A stretch of 64,000 bases of DNA from Chloroflexota bacterium (GCA_022826725.1 JAJDUF010000022.1:218011-282010); one strand, 5' to 3'; positions 42,483 to 52,059 are shown, counted from the first letter of the stretch. The notes: generated by a model from the letters alone, not told the origin. Numbers and translations: made by a program.

Positions 42483-43901
42483 CTATTTCCTCGGTAACAA
42501 GCCCTGCGGCCAGAAGGATAGGAAGAGGATCAGGAGGATGAAGGAGATGGCATTGTTCCATTCGCCGGCTATGTCCCAGACGCCGAACTGCTCGATCAGG
42601 CCCAAGACAAATCCGCCAACGATGGCGCCATAGAGATTCCCGATGCCGCCGACGACGGACGCGATCCAGCCTTTCAAGAGCAGCAGCAGTCCCATCCGGG
42701 GCTGGATGGCGGTGTCGTGGCCACTCAGCAGGCCAGCCAGCGCGGCGTAGACCGCGCCGATGAAGAACACGATGGCGATAACGACGGTGGTGTTGATACC
42801 GACCACCTTCGATACCTCTTCGTCGTCGCCGATAGCGCGCACTGCCTTACCGAAGGAGGTCTGCTTCAGGAGTAGCAGCAGAATCAGGAAGCCGACGAAC
42901 GCAACGCCGATGGTGAAGACGTTGAACCCCTTGATATTGGCCCCGCCGATGGTCCAGGGCGTGCTGCCGAAGGCCTCCGGTAGCGGGCGAGGCGCGCTTT
43001 GGAAGACGACGATGATGAAGGCAGTGATCGCCAGCAGAATACCGAGCGAGGCGACGAGCATGACCAACGGGGACCTGGCCCGCTCGCGCATCTGCATGTA
43101 CAGCCCCCGATAGAGCGCCAGGCCGACGACCCCGGCCAGCAGGCACGACACGCCCCAACTCAAGTAGAGGCTAGACTCCGGAGCATTCGCTACCTCAAGG
43201 CCAAAGTATGCTCCCAGCGCGACCGCTACGATCGTACCAACGGCGAGCAACGGCACGCGGCCGGCACCGGTCGCTAGGTGTCCGTAGCCGCGATAGAGCA
43301 CCCAGCCCACCACCAGCGCGACCAGCACGCCAATCGCCGGACTGAGCATGACGTTGATGTTTTTCGGATAGGTGAGGATCAGCCCGGTGTAGACTCCGGC
43401 GCCGGCGGCCAAGAGGCCGCCGGCTATACGCAGCACAGTCGGATGGAAGCGCGTCCGCAGGCGCGCGGCGAGGCTCACGTGCAAGGCCCAGGCGACTACA
43501 CCGGCGGTCAACGCGGCAAATAGGATATTGACGTAGAGGTTGTTGACATCGTAGCGCCCGATGCCTTCGTGAGCACGCAGGTAGAAGACACCGTAGGCGC
43601 CGAGCGCAGCGGCTGCGCCGTAATACAGATCGAAGAACCAGACGGTGCTGTAGACGATGGTGAAGCCCATCGCCAACAGGGCATAGACGGCGCCGACGGC
43701 GAGGCCGTTGAAGGCAAATTGCAGAGCCTGGTCGGCGGACTGGCTGATCTTCCAGCCGATGTACGCTGCGACCGCGAGGGTCAGGACAATCGCCAGCAGC
43801 CGGCGCCGGTCCTCAAAATGGCTAAACAAACAGCCCCCGAAGCGGACTTGATCGGTCAGGACGTATCGCCAGATCAAGCCGCCAGCTTGACCCGGCAGCA
43901 T
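42483..43901 (-). CDS. livH: Branched-chain amino-acid-type ABC transporter permease LivH, enlarged
   Basis: A 472-residue permease, much longer than the usual 290-300 residues. The LivH core is clear: FNGLAVGAVYALLAMGFTIV (about 64-83), the ATPase-contact loop VRAIGDDEEVSKVVGINTTV (about 345-365) and the C-terminal GGIGNLYGAIVGGFVLGLIE. The extra length is an N-terminal 40 residues and a hydrophobic insertion of about 120 residues (120-245) with several additional helices between conserved core segments. Still the sole LivH of the operon, so it is expected to pair with LivM. Start at ATG 43901, 86 bases after the binding-protein stop. Confidence 0.87.
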   Translation of the reverse strand: MLPGQAGGLIWRYVLTDQVRFGGCLFSHFEDRRRLLAIVLTLAVAAYIGWKISQSADQALQFAFNGLAVGAVYALLAMGFTIVYSTVWFFDLYYGAAAALGAYGVFYLRAHEGIGRYDVNNLYVNILFAALTAGVVAWALHVSLAARLRTRFHPTVLRIAGGLLAAGAGVYTGLILTYPKNINVMLSPAIGVLVALVVGWVLYRGYGHLATGAGRVPLLAVGTIVAVALGAYFGLEVANAPESSLYLSWGVSCLLAGVVGLALYRGLYMQMRERARSPLVMLVASLGILLAITAFIIVVFQSAPRPLPEAFGSTPWTIGGANIKGFNVFTIGVAFVGFLILLLLLKQTSFGKAVRAIGDDEEVSKVVGINTTVVIAIVFFIGAVYAALAGLLSGHDTAIQPRMGLLLLLKGWIASVVGGIGNLYGAIVGGFVLGLIEQFGVWDIAGEWNNAISFILLILFLSFWPQGLLPRK

Positions 43902-43987
43902 CCAGTTTAGGATGCTACGGAGTCACCACTGTTCGTATGACGATGCCGTAGGACAACTTCATGCGCTAGACGGATACGCGAGCGGGC

Positions 43988-45160
43988 TTAACCGGTCGGC
44001 GCAGGACCCAAGACCTTGTACCCGTGGTTGTCCTCGGTCCTTTGGGCCGTCGGCAGAATCTCGACGACCACGTTGGCAAGACCGACTACCTCGCCGTTCT
44101 CGTCGAAGCTATAGCTGTCACCGATGGCGCCGCTCCAAGTGATATCGTACAGGCAATCACGGAAGCCGTCGGCATCCTGGTCGTCTTCGGTCTGCTTGAG
44201 GCACTCGGCGGTGATGTACACGTCGTCGTAGGCCGACCCGAGGTACCAGGGTAGCGTGACGTAGTCGTAGCGTGCCTTGAAGCTCGCCAATACCTCCTGC
44301 GCCTTGGCATTGGCCGGATCGAGGTCTGCCGTGATGGCCTTCACTCCGGTAGCGGCATCGCCGGCGATCTCCAGCGCTGTAGTCCCGATAGGTACAACAT
44401 CGGAGTAGATTGGGCCGGTGTAGCCCAACTCGCGGACCTGCTTGATGATGGTGCCGCCACTGAACTCGGATTGCGCGGCGATATGCAGGGCGTCCGGGTT
44501 GGCGCTGAGCAGTTTGGTCAACTGGCTCCGGAAGTCGGTCACGTCGGAAGCGTACCGCTCCTCGGCCACCACCTGGCCGCCGCGCTTCTCGAATTGGGCA
44601 ACGCTAGTCCGTCTGACGCCCTCGGCGTAGTCGGTGGTCTCGGTGATAGTCGCCAACCGGCGGACCCCGTCGGCCCAGAGCACGTTACCGGTGTCAACGC
44701 CCAACAGGGCGTCACTCATTGACGTCCGGAAGATGTAGTCCCCGGCAGTAGCAATGTCCGGGTTGGTTGCCAGCCCGGAGAACAGGATCACACCGTCCGC
44801 CTCGGCCAGCGGTGCGGCGCCAAGCATCGCCCCACTACAGGACGTGCCTAGGATGATCTTCACGCCGTCCACGTCGGTCAGCTTGTTGTAGGCGGTAATC
44901 GCGTCTTGGGCGTTGCACTTCGAGTCTTCGATGATGAGCTCCAGCATGCGACCGTTGATGCCGCCAGCTTCGTTGATCTCGTCCACCGCCAACTGCTTGG
45001 CCTGCACAGCGACCGTGCCGTAGGTCTCTCCGGGACCGGTGACCGACTCCATTACTCCTATCTTGTAGGTATCCCCACCGGGATCGCAGGCCGTAGTTGT
45101 CAGCGCAAGCAACGCCAGCAACCCCAACAGAACCGTCCACTTTCTGGATACGAGTCGCAT
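43988..45160 (-). CDS. Branched-chain amino-acid-type ABC transporter substrate-binding lipoprotein
   Basis: A 390-residue periplasmic-type binding protein (LivJ/LivK/urea/amide-binding class). A signal peptide (KWTVLLGLLALLALTTTACD) ends at a lipobox-like TTAC, with Cys25 the likely lipidation site. The binding fold follows: YKIGVMESVTGPGETYG and AVDEINEAGGINGRMLELII. Near residue 316 the loop EDDQDADGFRDC carries a D-x-D-x-D-G pattern resembling a calcium-binding loop. First gene of the operon with livH, livM, livG and livF; all five run the same way, so this is a complete importer. Substrate cannot be told from sequence. Confidence 0.9.
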   Translation of the reverse strand: MRLVSRKWTVLLGLLALLALTTTACDPGGDTYKIGVMESVTGPGETYGTVAVQAKQLAVDEINEAGGINGRMLELIIEDSKCNAQDAITAYNKLTDVDGVKIILGTSCSGAMLGAAPLAEADGVILFSGLATNPDIATAGDYIFRTSMSDALLGVDTGNVLWADGVRRLATITETTDYAEGVRRTSVAQFEKRGGQVVAEERYASDVTDFRSQLTKLLSANPDALHIAAQSEFSGGTIIKQVRELGYTGPIYSDVVPIGTTALEIAGDAATGVKAITADLDPANAKAQEVLASFKARYDYVTLPWYLGSAYDDVYITAECLKQTEDDQDADGFRDCLYDITWSGAIGDSYSFDENGEVVGLANVVVEILPTAQRTEDNHGYKVLGPAPTG

Positions 45161-45423
45161 AACACTATCCCTCCCGACGGATACGTTCTCGGTACCGTCT
45201 GTTATGCTAGTCCCATAGGAACAGGGGCCGGGTGGCGCATCAACCGATGATGCGGGCCTCGTGCCTGGACCGGACGCCTTGCTTCCCAGCCGTTACGAGT
45301 GGGGCGCTGTCGCATGGAGCGGCCGCTCGTTAAGGGCACAGACCTCTCGGTGCCGGGTAGTACCAGCCGGAAGGCCCTATGTCAACCTCGCACCCCCACC
45401 GGAACCGAGTAAGCTAGAGCACC

Positions 45424-46833
45424 ATGTCATCCCCACGTGCGCCGGATACGAACTCGCCCCCCTCCGGCTGGCTACCCCAAATAAAGGACACGATACGGCA
45501 GGCCATCCGCGCCCGGTTCGCGCGCGACGTGGCGGCCCTGCAAGTATCCAACTCCGCGCAAAAGGTGCTGGCGGCGGTCTTCTGGGTCGTGCTCTACCGA
45601 CTGCTCAGTCCCGAAGAGATTGGGCAATACGTCCACGTCCTGGCCTTCTTCGGCACGATCAATCTGCTCGGCTACCTCAGTCTCGGCCCCAGCCTCGTCA
45701 CCCGTCTGGCCGAGGCTGCCGCCGCGCACGATCCCGGTGAGCTACGCTGCATCATGGGCTATCTCATCAAGATCAATGCCGCGTGGGCGTTGCCGGTAAC
45801 GGCGCTCACGTGGCTTGTAGCAACGCCGCTGTCCGTGTGGTGGTATGGAGAGCCGTTGTATGGCGAGCCGGTGAAAATCCTGGCGCTGGGCGCACCGCTG
45901 TCCGTGCTCACGCTCGCAATGACGACCGCGCTCCAGAGCGTCAGCCGGATGCATAGCATCGCTTTGGTGGAAGTCTGCGCCAAGACGACCCATACCCTGC
46001 TCGGTGTGGGCGCTATGGTGGCGGGGCTGGGCTTAACGGGCCTGGTCAGCGCGACCGTCATCAGCCAAGCCGTCGGGTGTGTCATCGGACTGCTGGCTTA
46101 CCAGCGCATCTTGCATCGTTCCCACGCCTTTGCCTCCCTCCCGGCCGTGGTGGCGACGGCGATCACCGTGCCGTGGCGGGCCTACTTCCGATTCAGCGCC
46201 CTGGCTCTTGTGGACAAGAATATCGCTGCACTCTTCGAACGGACACCCGTGCTCCTCCTCGGCCGCTTCATGCCGCCGGAGCAAGCCGCCTTCTACGACG
46301 CCGCTCGCAAGGTTCTCTCGTTCCTCGCCGTCTTTCACGGTGCCGTCGCGCGCAAGCTGCGCGCTTCGCTGGGAGAGCGAAAGGGGCAAGCCGGCCTGGG
46401 CGCCGCGCGGTCGGTCTTCTGGCGCGTGACGCTCCTGTGGACGCCGCTGGCGCTGACGCTAGCCGCGGTCCTGGTCCTCTGCTTGCCCTTCTTTCGCCTG
46501 GCCCTTACGCCCGAGGTTTTCCCTTCGCTCACCCTGGTCATCATCTTTGCCCTGCATACTGGGCTGATGGCCCTGGGCGTGGGCTTTGGCTCCGTCTTCC
46601 TCCTGACGGACCGTATCGGTCTCAATATCGCGATCAAGACGCCGATCAATCTGGCCTGCTTGCCCCTCGGTGCGCTGCTGGTGATGCAGTGGGGGGCAGA
46701 GGGGGCGGCACTCTATATGCTGGTGGCCTACAGCGTCGGGTACGTGGTCTATCTCAGTGTGCTGGCCTCCAACCGGTTCTGGCAGACCAGCGCCCGGCCC
46801 CCCGCCGCAGCCAACCAACCGGTCAGCGTATGA
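45424..46833 (+). CDS. Oligosaccharide flippase (polysaccharide biosynthesis, MATE/Wzx-like)
   Basis: A 469-residue integral membrane protein with about 12-14 helices and the N-terminal cue VSNSAQKVLAAVFWVVLYRL followed by LSPEEIGQYVHVLAFF, the pattern of flippases that move lipid-linked oligosaccharides across the inner membrane. The hydrophilic loop KLRASLGERKGQAGLGAARS is also typical. Its stop overlaps the start of the next glycosyltransferase (ATGA), so translation is coupled. It starts a surface-glycan group that extends to about 52 kb. The 263 bases upstream, between this gene and the binding-protein gene, show no repeat or clear promoter. Confidence 0.85.
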   Translation: MSSPRAPDTNSPPSGWLPQIKDTIRQAIRARFARDVAALQVSNSAQKVLAAVFWVVLYRLLSPEEIGQYVHVLAFFGTINLLGYLSLGPSLVTRLAEAAAAHDPGELRCIMGYLIKINAAWALPVTALTWLVATPLSVWWYGEPLYGEPVKILALGAPLSVLTLAMTTALQSVSRMHSIALVEVCAKTTHTLLGVGAMVAGLGLTGLVSATVISQAVGCVIGLLAYQRILHRSHAFASLPAVVATAITVPWRAYFRFSALALVDKNIAALFERTPVLLLGRFMPPEQAAFYDAARKVLSFLAVFHGAVARKLRASLGERKGQAGLGAARSVFWRVTLLWTPLALTLAAVLVLCLPFFRLALTPEVFPSLTLVIIFALHTGLMALGVGFGSVFLLTDRIGLNIAIKTPINLACLPLGALLVMQWGAEGAALYMLVAYSVGYVVYLSVLASNRFWQTSARPPAAANQPVSV

Positions 46834-47981
46834 AGGTACTCCACGTCTCGCCGCTGTTTTTCGGCGCGGACGGCGTCGTCGGGGGCGGCGAGCGTTATGC
46901 GCTGGAGCTGGCTTTGGCGATGGCCCAGCATACGCCGACGCGGCTTTTCTCCTTTGCGCGACGCCCACGTCGCGAGCGCCGCGGCGCGTTGGACATCGTG
47001 GTGGCGCGTCCGCGGCACTACCTGGGTGGCAAGAACGTCAACCCGCTCTCGGCAGCTTTTCTGCCCCACCTGTTCTGGGCCGACGTCATTCACTGCCATC
47101 AGGTGCATACCGTCCTGACCGATCTGTGCGTGCTTGTTGGCCGCGCCTTGGGTAAGCCGGTTTTCCTCACGGACCACGCCGGCGCTGGCAAGAACTACGC
47201 GCATCGCCTGCATACCGTCGGGCGGGCCACCGGCCTGTTACTCGTCTCGCAGCACAACGCCAGCGGATACGGCCGTTGGTCCGCCAAAACCACGATTATC
47301 TATGGTGGCATTGACCACCGGCGCTTCATGCCGCGGGAAGCGGTCCGAGCGCGCCGCGCCCTCTACGTTGGCCGAATCATCCCCTACAAGGGCATCCACC
47401 ACTTGATCGAGGGCACGCGACCGACCACCGATGTCCGTATCGTTGGGGCGGTCTATCACGACCAATACGGTGAGCATCTGCGCCGACTGGCCGCCGGTCG
47501 CGCCGTCACGTTCGTACCGGCCCAGCCGCACGCTGCCTTGCCCGACGAATATCGAGCCGCGGCCGTCTCAGTGCTCCCATCGGTCGAGGTAGACCTGTAC
47601 GGCAAACGCTACCCCAAGTCCGAAATCCTGGGGCTGGTCCTGCTAGAAGCAATGGCCTGCGCCACGCCGGTTGTCTGTTCGGCCATCGGGGGGATGCCGG
47701 AGTTGGTAGTAGATGGCGAAACCGGCGTGCTCGTCCCGCCGGGTGCCTCGGCGGCTTTGGGTGAACAGGTCGAGCGTATCCTCGACGATCCGGCACTCGC
47801 CGCGCGTCTCGGCCAACAGGCCCGCGCGCACGTGCTCGCGCGCTTCACCTGGGATCGCGTGGCACGAGTTTGCCTGGACACCTACGCTTCCCGCCCTCCC
47901 GGTCATTCCCGCGCAAGCGGGAATCCAAGTCCCCCCGCCGCCGCGGATGGACATAAGGGAGCCTCGTCAGACGGTCCCTAG
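46830..47981 (+). CDS. GT4-family glycosyltransferase with repeat-derived C-terminal tail
   Basis: A 383-residue GT-B enzyme. The N-terminus KVLHVSPLFFGADGVVGGGE shows the glycine loop, VGRIIPYKGIHHLIEGT (about 174-190) starts the donor domain, and EILGLVLLEAMACATPVVCS (about 266-285) has the two donor-binding glutamates. The last about 30 residues (starting PGHSRASGNPS) are not part of the fold: they are a translation of the intergenic GCGGGAATCC palindrome, which has run into the reading frame. The start overlaps the flippase stop by four bases. Probably transfers a sugar to the glycan moved by the flippase. Confidence 0.85.
   Translation: MKVLHVSPLFFGADGVVGGGERYALELALAMAQHTPTRLFSFARRPRRERRGALDIVVARPRHYLGGKNVNPLSAAFLPHLFWADVIHCHQVHTVLTDLCVLVGRALGKPVFLTDHAGAGKNYAHRLHTVGRATGLLLVSQHNASGYGRWSAKTTIIYGGIDHRRFMPREAVRARRALYVGRIIPYKGIHHLIEGTRPTTDVRIVGAVYHDQYGEHLRRLAAGRAVTFVPAQPHAALPDEYRAAAVSVLPSVEVDLYGKRYPKSEILGLVLLEAMACATPVVCSAIGGMPELVVDGETGVLVPPGASAALGEQVERILDDPALAARLGQQARAHVLARFTWDRVARVCLDTYASRPPGHSRASGNPSPPAAADGHKGASSDGP
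47900..47927. repeat. GCGGGAATCC palindrome inside the 3' end of a coding sequence
   Basis: GGTCATTCCCGCGCAAGCGG and GAATCCAAG, the same element as at 5335, 6751, 14877 and 15911, here translated as GHSRASGNPS at the glycosyltransferase C-terminus. A GTCCCCCCGCCGCCGC fragment of another repeat type follows. Confidence 0.75.
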
Positions 47982-48062
47982 CCTCCGCCCGATAAGGGCG
48001 CCATACTTCATATCGGGAAACTGCGTATCCCGGTACACTTGCCAGGGCAAGACGAGCTAATC

Positions 48063-49382
48063 ATGCGTATCTTGGCGCTCTCCGACAACTTCCCCCCGGC
48101 AAACCCCGGTGGTGCGGGCGCAGTGGCCGCCGCGGTGGCCCGACGCCTAGCGGAGTGGGGCCATGAGCTCAACGTCGTGACCTATGGTGCCGCTGATCGC
48201 TTCGGGAGCGTCTCGCGACAGGACGGCCTGACTATCCATCGGCTGCGCGCACCGTGGCCGCGCCGGCTGCGGCTCTACCTTTCCCTACTCCATCCCTGGC
48301 TGGTGGCTCAGGTTACACAGTTGGTCTACAAGCTGCAGCCGGATGTCGTCCACGCCCACAACCTGCATGAGCACCTGTCGCTGGCCGCGCTCGCCGCCGC
48401 GCGTGTCACCAGTGCCCGCCTCGTCCTCACGGCCCACGACTACCGCCTGTTCTGTCTGACGAAGTTCCTCTGTGCGGGGGACACGAACGCTGGTGGCGAG
48501 CGTCAACGATCCGCCGGGAGTTTGGCGGCGCAGCCGTTCGCCTGTCGTTACTGCGGGCCGCGCCTGCGGTTCTTCCCGGTCCGCAACCGGCTCATTCGCT
48601 GGCTGGTTGACCGCCACGTCGCGGCGCTCGTGTGTATCAGCGCGGCACAGCGCGCAGCGCTGGCGGCCAACGGCTTCCACCATGCACCACTCACGACCAT
48701 TCACAACGGCGTTGACCCGGCGACGTGCTGGTCGGCGCCAGGGGAGCGCGCGGCCTGGCGGCGGCGGTTCGGTCTCGACGAGCGCCCGCTGATCCTGTTC
48801 GGGGGGCGGATCAGTGGGACCAAGGGCGGCGATCAGCTCGTGCGGGCGCTGGCCGTCGTGCGCCGGCGGGTGGACGCCCAGTTGGCCGTCCTCGGCGACA
48901 ACACCAACTATCTGCGCTTCCTCGAAAATCTCGCCTACAAAGAGGGCGTGGGCGGACAGGTCCACGCCCTCGGCTGGCTCGCCGGTGACGATCTGCGCCA
49001 AGCGTTTGGCGCTGCCGACGTGATCGCGACGCCCTCCGTCTACCCCGATCCGTTCAACCTGATGAACATCGAGGCCATGGCCCACGCGCGGCCGGTCGTC
49101 GCCACCTGCTACGGCGGCGCGCCCGAGATCGTGGTCCACGGCCAGACCGGCTTCATCGCCGATCCGTGGGACGAAACTGCCTTTGGCGACCACCTCGCCA
49201 CGGTACTCACCGACCAGGCGTTGGCCCAGGCGATGGGTACCGCCGGCCGGCAGCGCGTACTGGACCACTTCACGCTCGACCGGCAGGTGCGTGCCTACCT
49301 GGCCGTGTATCGGGGGGAGACTGCTTGCCGGGATGGGCAGGACGCCAGTGCGGACGTGCAGCCGGCGTCTAGCGAGGGATGA
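48063..49382 (+). CDS. GT4-family glycosyltransferase
   Basis: A 439-residue GT-B enzyme. The N-terminus RILALSDNFPPANPGGAGAV holds the glycine-rich loop. The donor half starts LILFGGRISGTKGGDQLVRA (about 240-259), and DPFNLMNIEAMAHARPVVAT (about 330-350) holds the donor-binding site, with Asn in place of the first Glu of the EX7E motif. Two Cys pairs (CLTKFLC and CRYC, about 128-165) may form a small metal or structural site. Start chosen at ATG 48063 over an upstream start. Its stop overlaps the start of the truncated frame at 49379. Confidence 0.83.
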   Translation: MRILALSDNFPPANPGGAGAVAAAVARRLAEWGHELNVVTYGAADRFGSVSRQDGLTIHRLRAPWPRRLRLYLSLLHPWLVAQVTQLVYKLQPDVVHAHNLHEHLSLAALAAARVTSARLVLTAHDYRLFCLTKFLCAGDTNAGGERQRSAGSLAAQPFACRYCGPRLRFFPVRNRLIRWLVDRHVAALVCISAAQRAALAANGFHHAPLTTIHNGVDPATCWSAPGERAAWRRRFGLDERPLILFGGRISGTKGGDQLVRALAVVRRRVDAQLAVLGDNTNYLRFLENLAYKEGVGGQVHALGWLAGDDLRQAFGAADVIATPSVYPDPFNLMNIEAMAHARPVVATCYGGAPEIVVHGQTGFIADPWDETAFGDHLATVLTDQALAQAMGTAGRQRVLDHFTLDRQVRAYLAVYRGETACRDGQDASADVQPASSEG

Positions 49383-49459
49383 GCGTGGACGTGACCTTCT
49401 GCGTGCCATGCCCGGCGGATGACCTGCTCCGGTTCCTGCGCCACTGCTTCCGAAGCTAA
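49379..49459 (+). pseudogene. Truncated coupled frame, possible remnant of a GT2 glycosyltransferase
   Basis: The ATG at 49379 overlaps the previous stop (ATGA), a hallmark of a real coupled gene, yet the frame ends after 26 codons at a TAA. The peptide MSVDVTFCVPCPADDLLRFL resembles the first strand and helix of GT2 enzymes (V-D-V-T-x-V-V-P-x-...-L-x-x-x-L). It looks like the start of a lost glycosyltransferase gene, or a short coupled peptide. Short length makes chance similarity possible. Confidence 0.35.
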
Positions 49460-49494
49460 CTACAGTGCCTCACTGTCCGGCTACCGGTGCATGC

Positions 49495-51981
49495 ATGAGC
49501 AATCCCAGGAACACGTTAGTTAGCTCCAGTCTGGGCCGGCCGTGGCTGCTGGGCTTGCTTACGGCCCTGGCTATCTCGGCTGCCGTCTGGGGGCCGGTGA
49601 CGCTGCCCAGTTTCGACTTCGCACCCACCGCCGATGGCGAGTATCACCTCCTGCGGCTCTTTCTCGTGGACCACTCTGTACGAGCCGGTCTGTGGTATCC
49701 CCGCTGGCTGCCGGATCTCTTCATGGGCTTCGGCTATCCGCTGTTTAACTTCTACGCACCGCTCACCTACTACCTGGGCACCGTCTTCATTCGTCTCGGC
49801 CTGGATACCTACGGTGCTTTGCAGGTGGTGGCCATTGGAGCAATCCTCGTCGGGACGGCCGGCATGTACGCGCTCGCCATGGCGCTATTGGGCACGGCAC
49901 CGCGAGGATTGTTCGCTGCCGCGGCCTATGTTCTGGCACCCTATCCGTTCATTACCAGCCTCTACCTTGGCGGCAGCGTAACCCAAATGTGGGGTGTAGC
50001 GCTGCTGCCCTGGGTGCTGTGGGCCAGCCTGCGCGCTTATGGCCGGGCCAGCCTCGCGGCAAGTGTGGCGCTGACCCTCGCCTTGTCGGCGCTGGTACTG
50101 CTACATAATCTGTCCGCGCTCATCGGAGCGGGACTGCTGCTGCTGTGGGTGGCAGTCTTGGTAGCGATGGATCGCCACGTTGCCGGCATCCGTGCCGTCG
50201 TCGCAGCGGCGGCTGTCGCGCTTGGTCTCACGGCCTTCTTCTGGTTGCCGGCACTTGGCGAGCGGGGACTGGTGCAATTCGAGCTTGCCTGGAATAGCTA
50301 TGAAGAAGTGAGTAAATGGCTATACGACCCTTGGCTGCCCGTGAAGCCCGTCCGGTCCTTTGGTGTTCCCTACAACCAGACTCCGGTTGGTCCGGTTGAT
50401 CTGCATGCTGCTTACCCGTATACCGATAACGCCCCACTCAAGCCGTCGTTGGGTCAGGCGGTGCTCTGGGGGATTGGGTTACTGGGCGTCACCAGCCTGC
50501 TATGGCGCCGCCGCCTCCGACATGCCGTCCTGATAGCCCTCTTTCTCGTCGTCGCAGCGGGCGCTTGGTGGCTCACGACGAGGTGGTCGCAAGGTGTATG
50601 GGAAATGGTAGCTCTGCTACGCACGCTCCAATTCCCTTTCCGGCTCCATAGCGTCATCGCGCTAGGCGTGGCGCTCGGAGGCGCAGCGGCGCTCCCCCGC
50701 TCGGCGCGTCTTTCCCTTCCTCTGGGAGCGATCCTCGTGCTCCTATTGGGCTGGCAAGCGCTTGCCACCCGGCCATGGCCCGGGGACGACCAACCGGCGA
50801 ATCGCGTCGTGGACGGTGCTCGGCTGCGCCTTGGGCAGATCGACCGTTGGGCTGGAGAGACGACCACCAGCAACGGCGAGTTCCTGCCGCGCACCGTCTG
50901 GTGGGCGACCTATACGTCCGGGGGGCGTCGCGGGAATTCAGTCTACGAGCGAACCTATCCCGAGCGCGAGTGGGTCGGCGGTCTTGTCCGTCTACATGCC
51001 GGCACGCTGGACGTGCATGGCCTTTACAGCGGCCCTAACTGGCTAGCCGCCGACGTCTCCGCCATGACGCCGGCGACGCTGGCTTTCCGCCGCATAGATT
51101 TTCCTGAGTGGCGAGCCTTCGTTGACGGTCGGAAAGCTACCGCCTACCCGGTGCCGTACCACCCAGTAGAGCAGGCGAGACTCGGTTTCCTGCTCGTGGA
51201 CGTGCCCGCTGGCCAGCATCGGGTGTGGCTTCAGTTCCGACCTACGGACCTGCGGCTTGTTGCCCAGTTCATCACGGCAGCCACGTTGGCCGGTTGCGGT
51301 GTGGCTTTCCTGGTGTTGGTGTGGCGCCGGGTAGCCGAAAGTAAAGCTCCGGTGCGGCGCATGGCCGGCACCTTGGCCGCCGGTCTCGGCCTCTTGTCGG
51401 CCGGTGTGCTTGTGACTGTCTTCAGTCTCCAGGCCTTGCGTCCACCACCCGCACAACCGCCCGCGGCGTCGAGCCTGCTGGTGCTTGATGTGATCGAGGA
51501 AGTTCGCGCCGGCCGTGCCCGACTTGCCAGCTCCGGTGGGCCAACCCTCGGCACGCACCTCGACTTGCGGCGTCTTGTACTCCAAGGCCAAGACCGCCGC
51601 TGGCTGTATGCACATCCGGCCTCGGAGGTCACAGTGACCTTGACCATACCACCCCACGCCTGGCTGGAGGCCGCGCTCGCTATGCACCCGGATTCCTGGG
51701 AAGCACCGGTGGGTGACGGCGTAAGGTACAGCGTTGCAGTACAGCAATCCGGAGACGCCGAGCCGCAGGTTATCTGGCAGCGATTTCTCAACCCGCGTGC
51801 TCACTCCTGGGAACGAGGGTGGAACGAGGTGCGCGTGGACTTGCGACCATTTGCCGGCCAAACAGTTGAGCTTACGCTGCTGACGGATTTTGCAGTCGAG
51901 ACCTCCTATGATTGGGCAGGGTGGGGAACCCCAATCGTAGTCGTTGATCGCTCTGCCCGCTGGTATGCGGCTGCGTCGTGA
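49495..51981 (+). CDS. Large membrane protein, PTPS-related (PF10131-like) glycan protein
   Basis: An 828-residue protein. About 11-13 membrane helices fill residues 15-430 (PWLLGLLTALAISAAVWGPV at the start), with the periplasmic motif TADGEYHLLRLF and GFGYPLFNFYAPLTYYLG seen in 6-pyruvoyl-tetrahydropterin-synthase-related membrane proteins and GT-C-like enzymes. Another helix pair lies near 595-660, and a C-terminal soluble domain (about 670-828) looks beta-rich. Such proteins are linked to surface polysaccharide or lipid-linked sugar work, but no activity is established. An earlier GTG at 49465 is possible. Last gene of the glycan group. Confidence 0.72.
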   Translation: MSNPRNTLVSSSLGRPWLLGLLTALAISAAVWGPVTLPSFDFAPTADGEYHLLRLFLVDHSVRAGLWYPRWLPDLFMGFGYPLFNFYAPLTYYLGTVFIRLGLDTYGALQVVAIGAILVGTAGMYALAMALLGTAPRGLFAAAAYVLAPYPFITSLYLGGSVTQMWGVALLPWVLWASLRAYGRASLAASVALTLALSALVLLHNLSALIGAGLLLLWVAVLVAMDRHVAGIRAVVAAAAVALGLTAFFWLPALGERGLVQFELAWNSYEEVSKWLYDPWLPVKPVRSFGVPYNQTPVGPVDLHAAYPYTDNAPLKPSLGQAVLWGIGLLGVTSLLWRRRLRHAVLIALFLVVAAGAWWLTTRWSQGVWEMVALLRTLQFPFRLHSVIALGVALGGAAALPRSARLSLPLGAILVLLLGWQALATRPWPGDDQPANRVVDGARLRLGQIDRWAGETTTSNGEFLPRTVWWATYTSGGRRGNSVYERTYPEREWVGGLVRLHAGTLDVHGLYSGPNWLAADVSAMTPATLAFRRIDFPEWRAFVDGRKATAYPVPYHPVEQARLGFLLVDVPAGQHRVWLQFRPTDLRLVAQFITAATLAGCGVAFLVLVWRRVAESKAPVRRMAGTLAAGLGLLSAGVLVTVFSLQALRPPPAQPPAASSLLVLDVIEEVRAGRARLASSGGPTLGTHLDLRRLVLQGQDRRWLYAHPASEVTVTLTIPPHAWLEAALAMHPDSWEAPVGDGVRYSVAVQQSGDAEPQVIWQRFLNPRAHSWERGWNEVRVDLRPFAGQTVELTLLTDFAVETSYDWAGWGTPIVVVDRSARWYAAAS

Positions 51982-52059
51982 GAGGCACTGTCTGGACGGT
52001 CGTCGCCTAGCTGCTCAATGAAGATCAAGCGGATGCAGCATCCGGATGCAGCATCTGTA

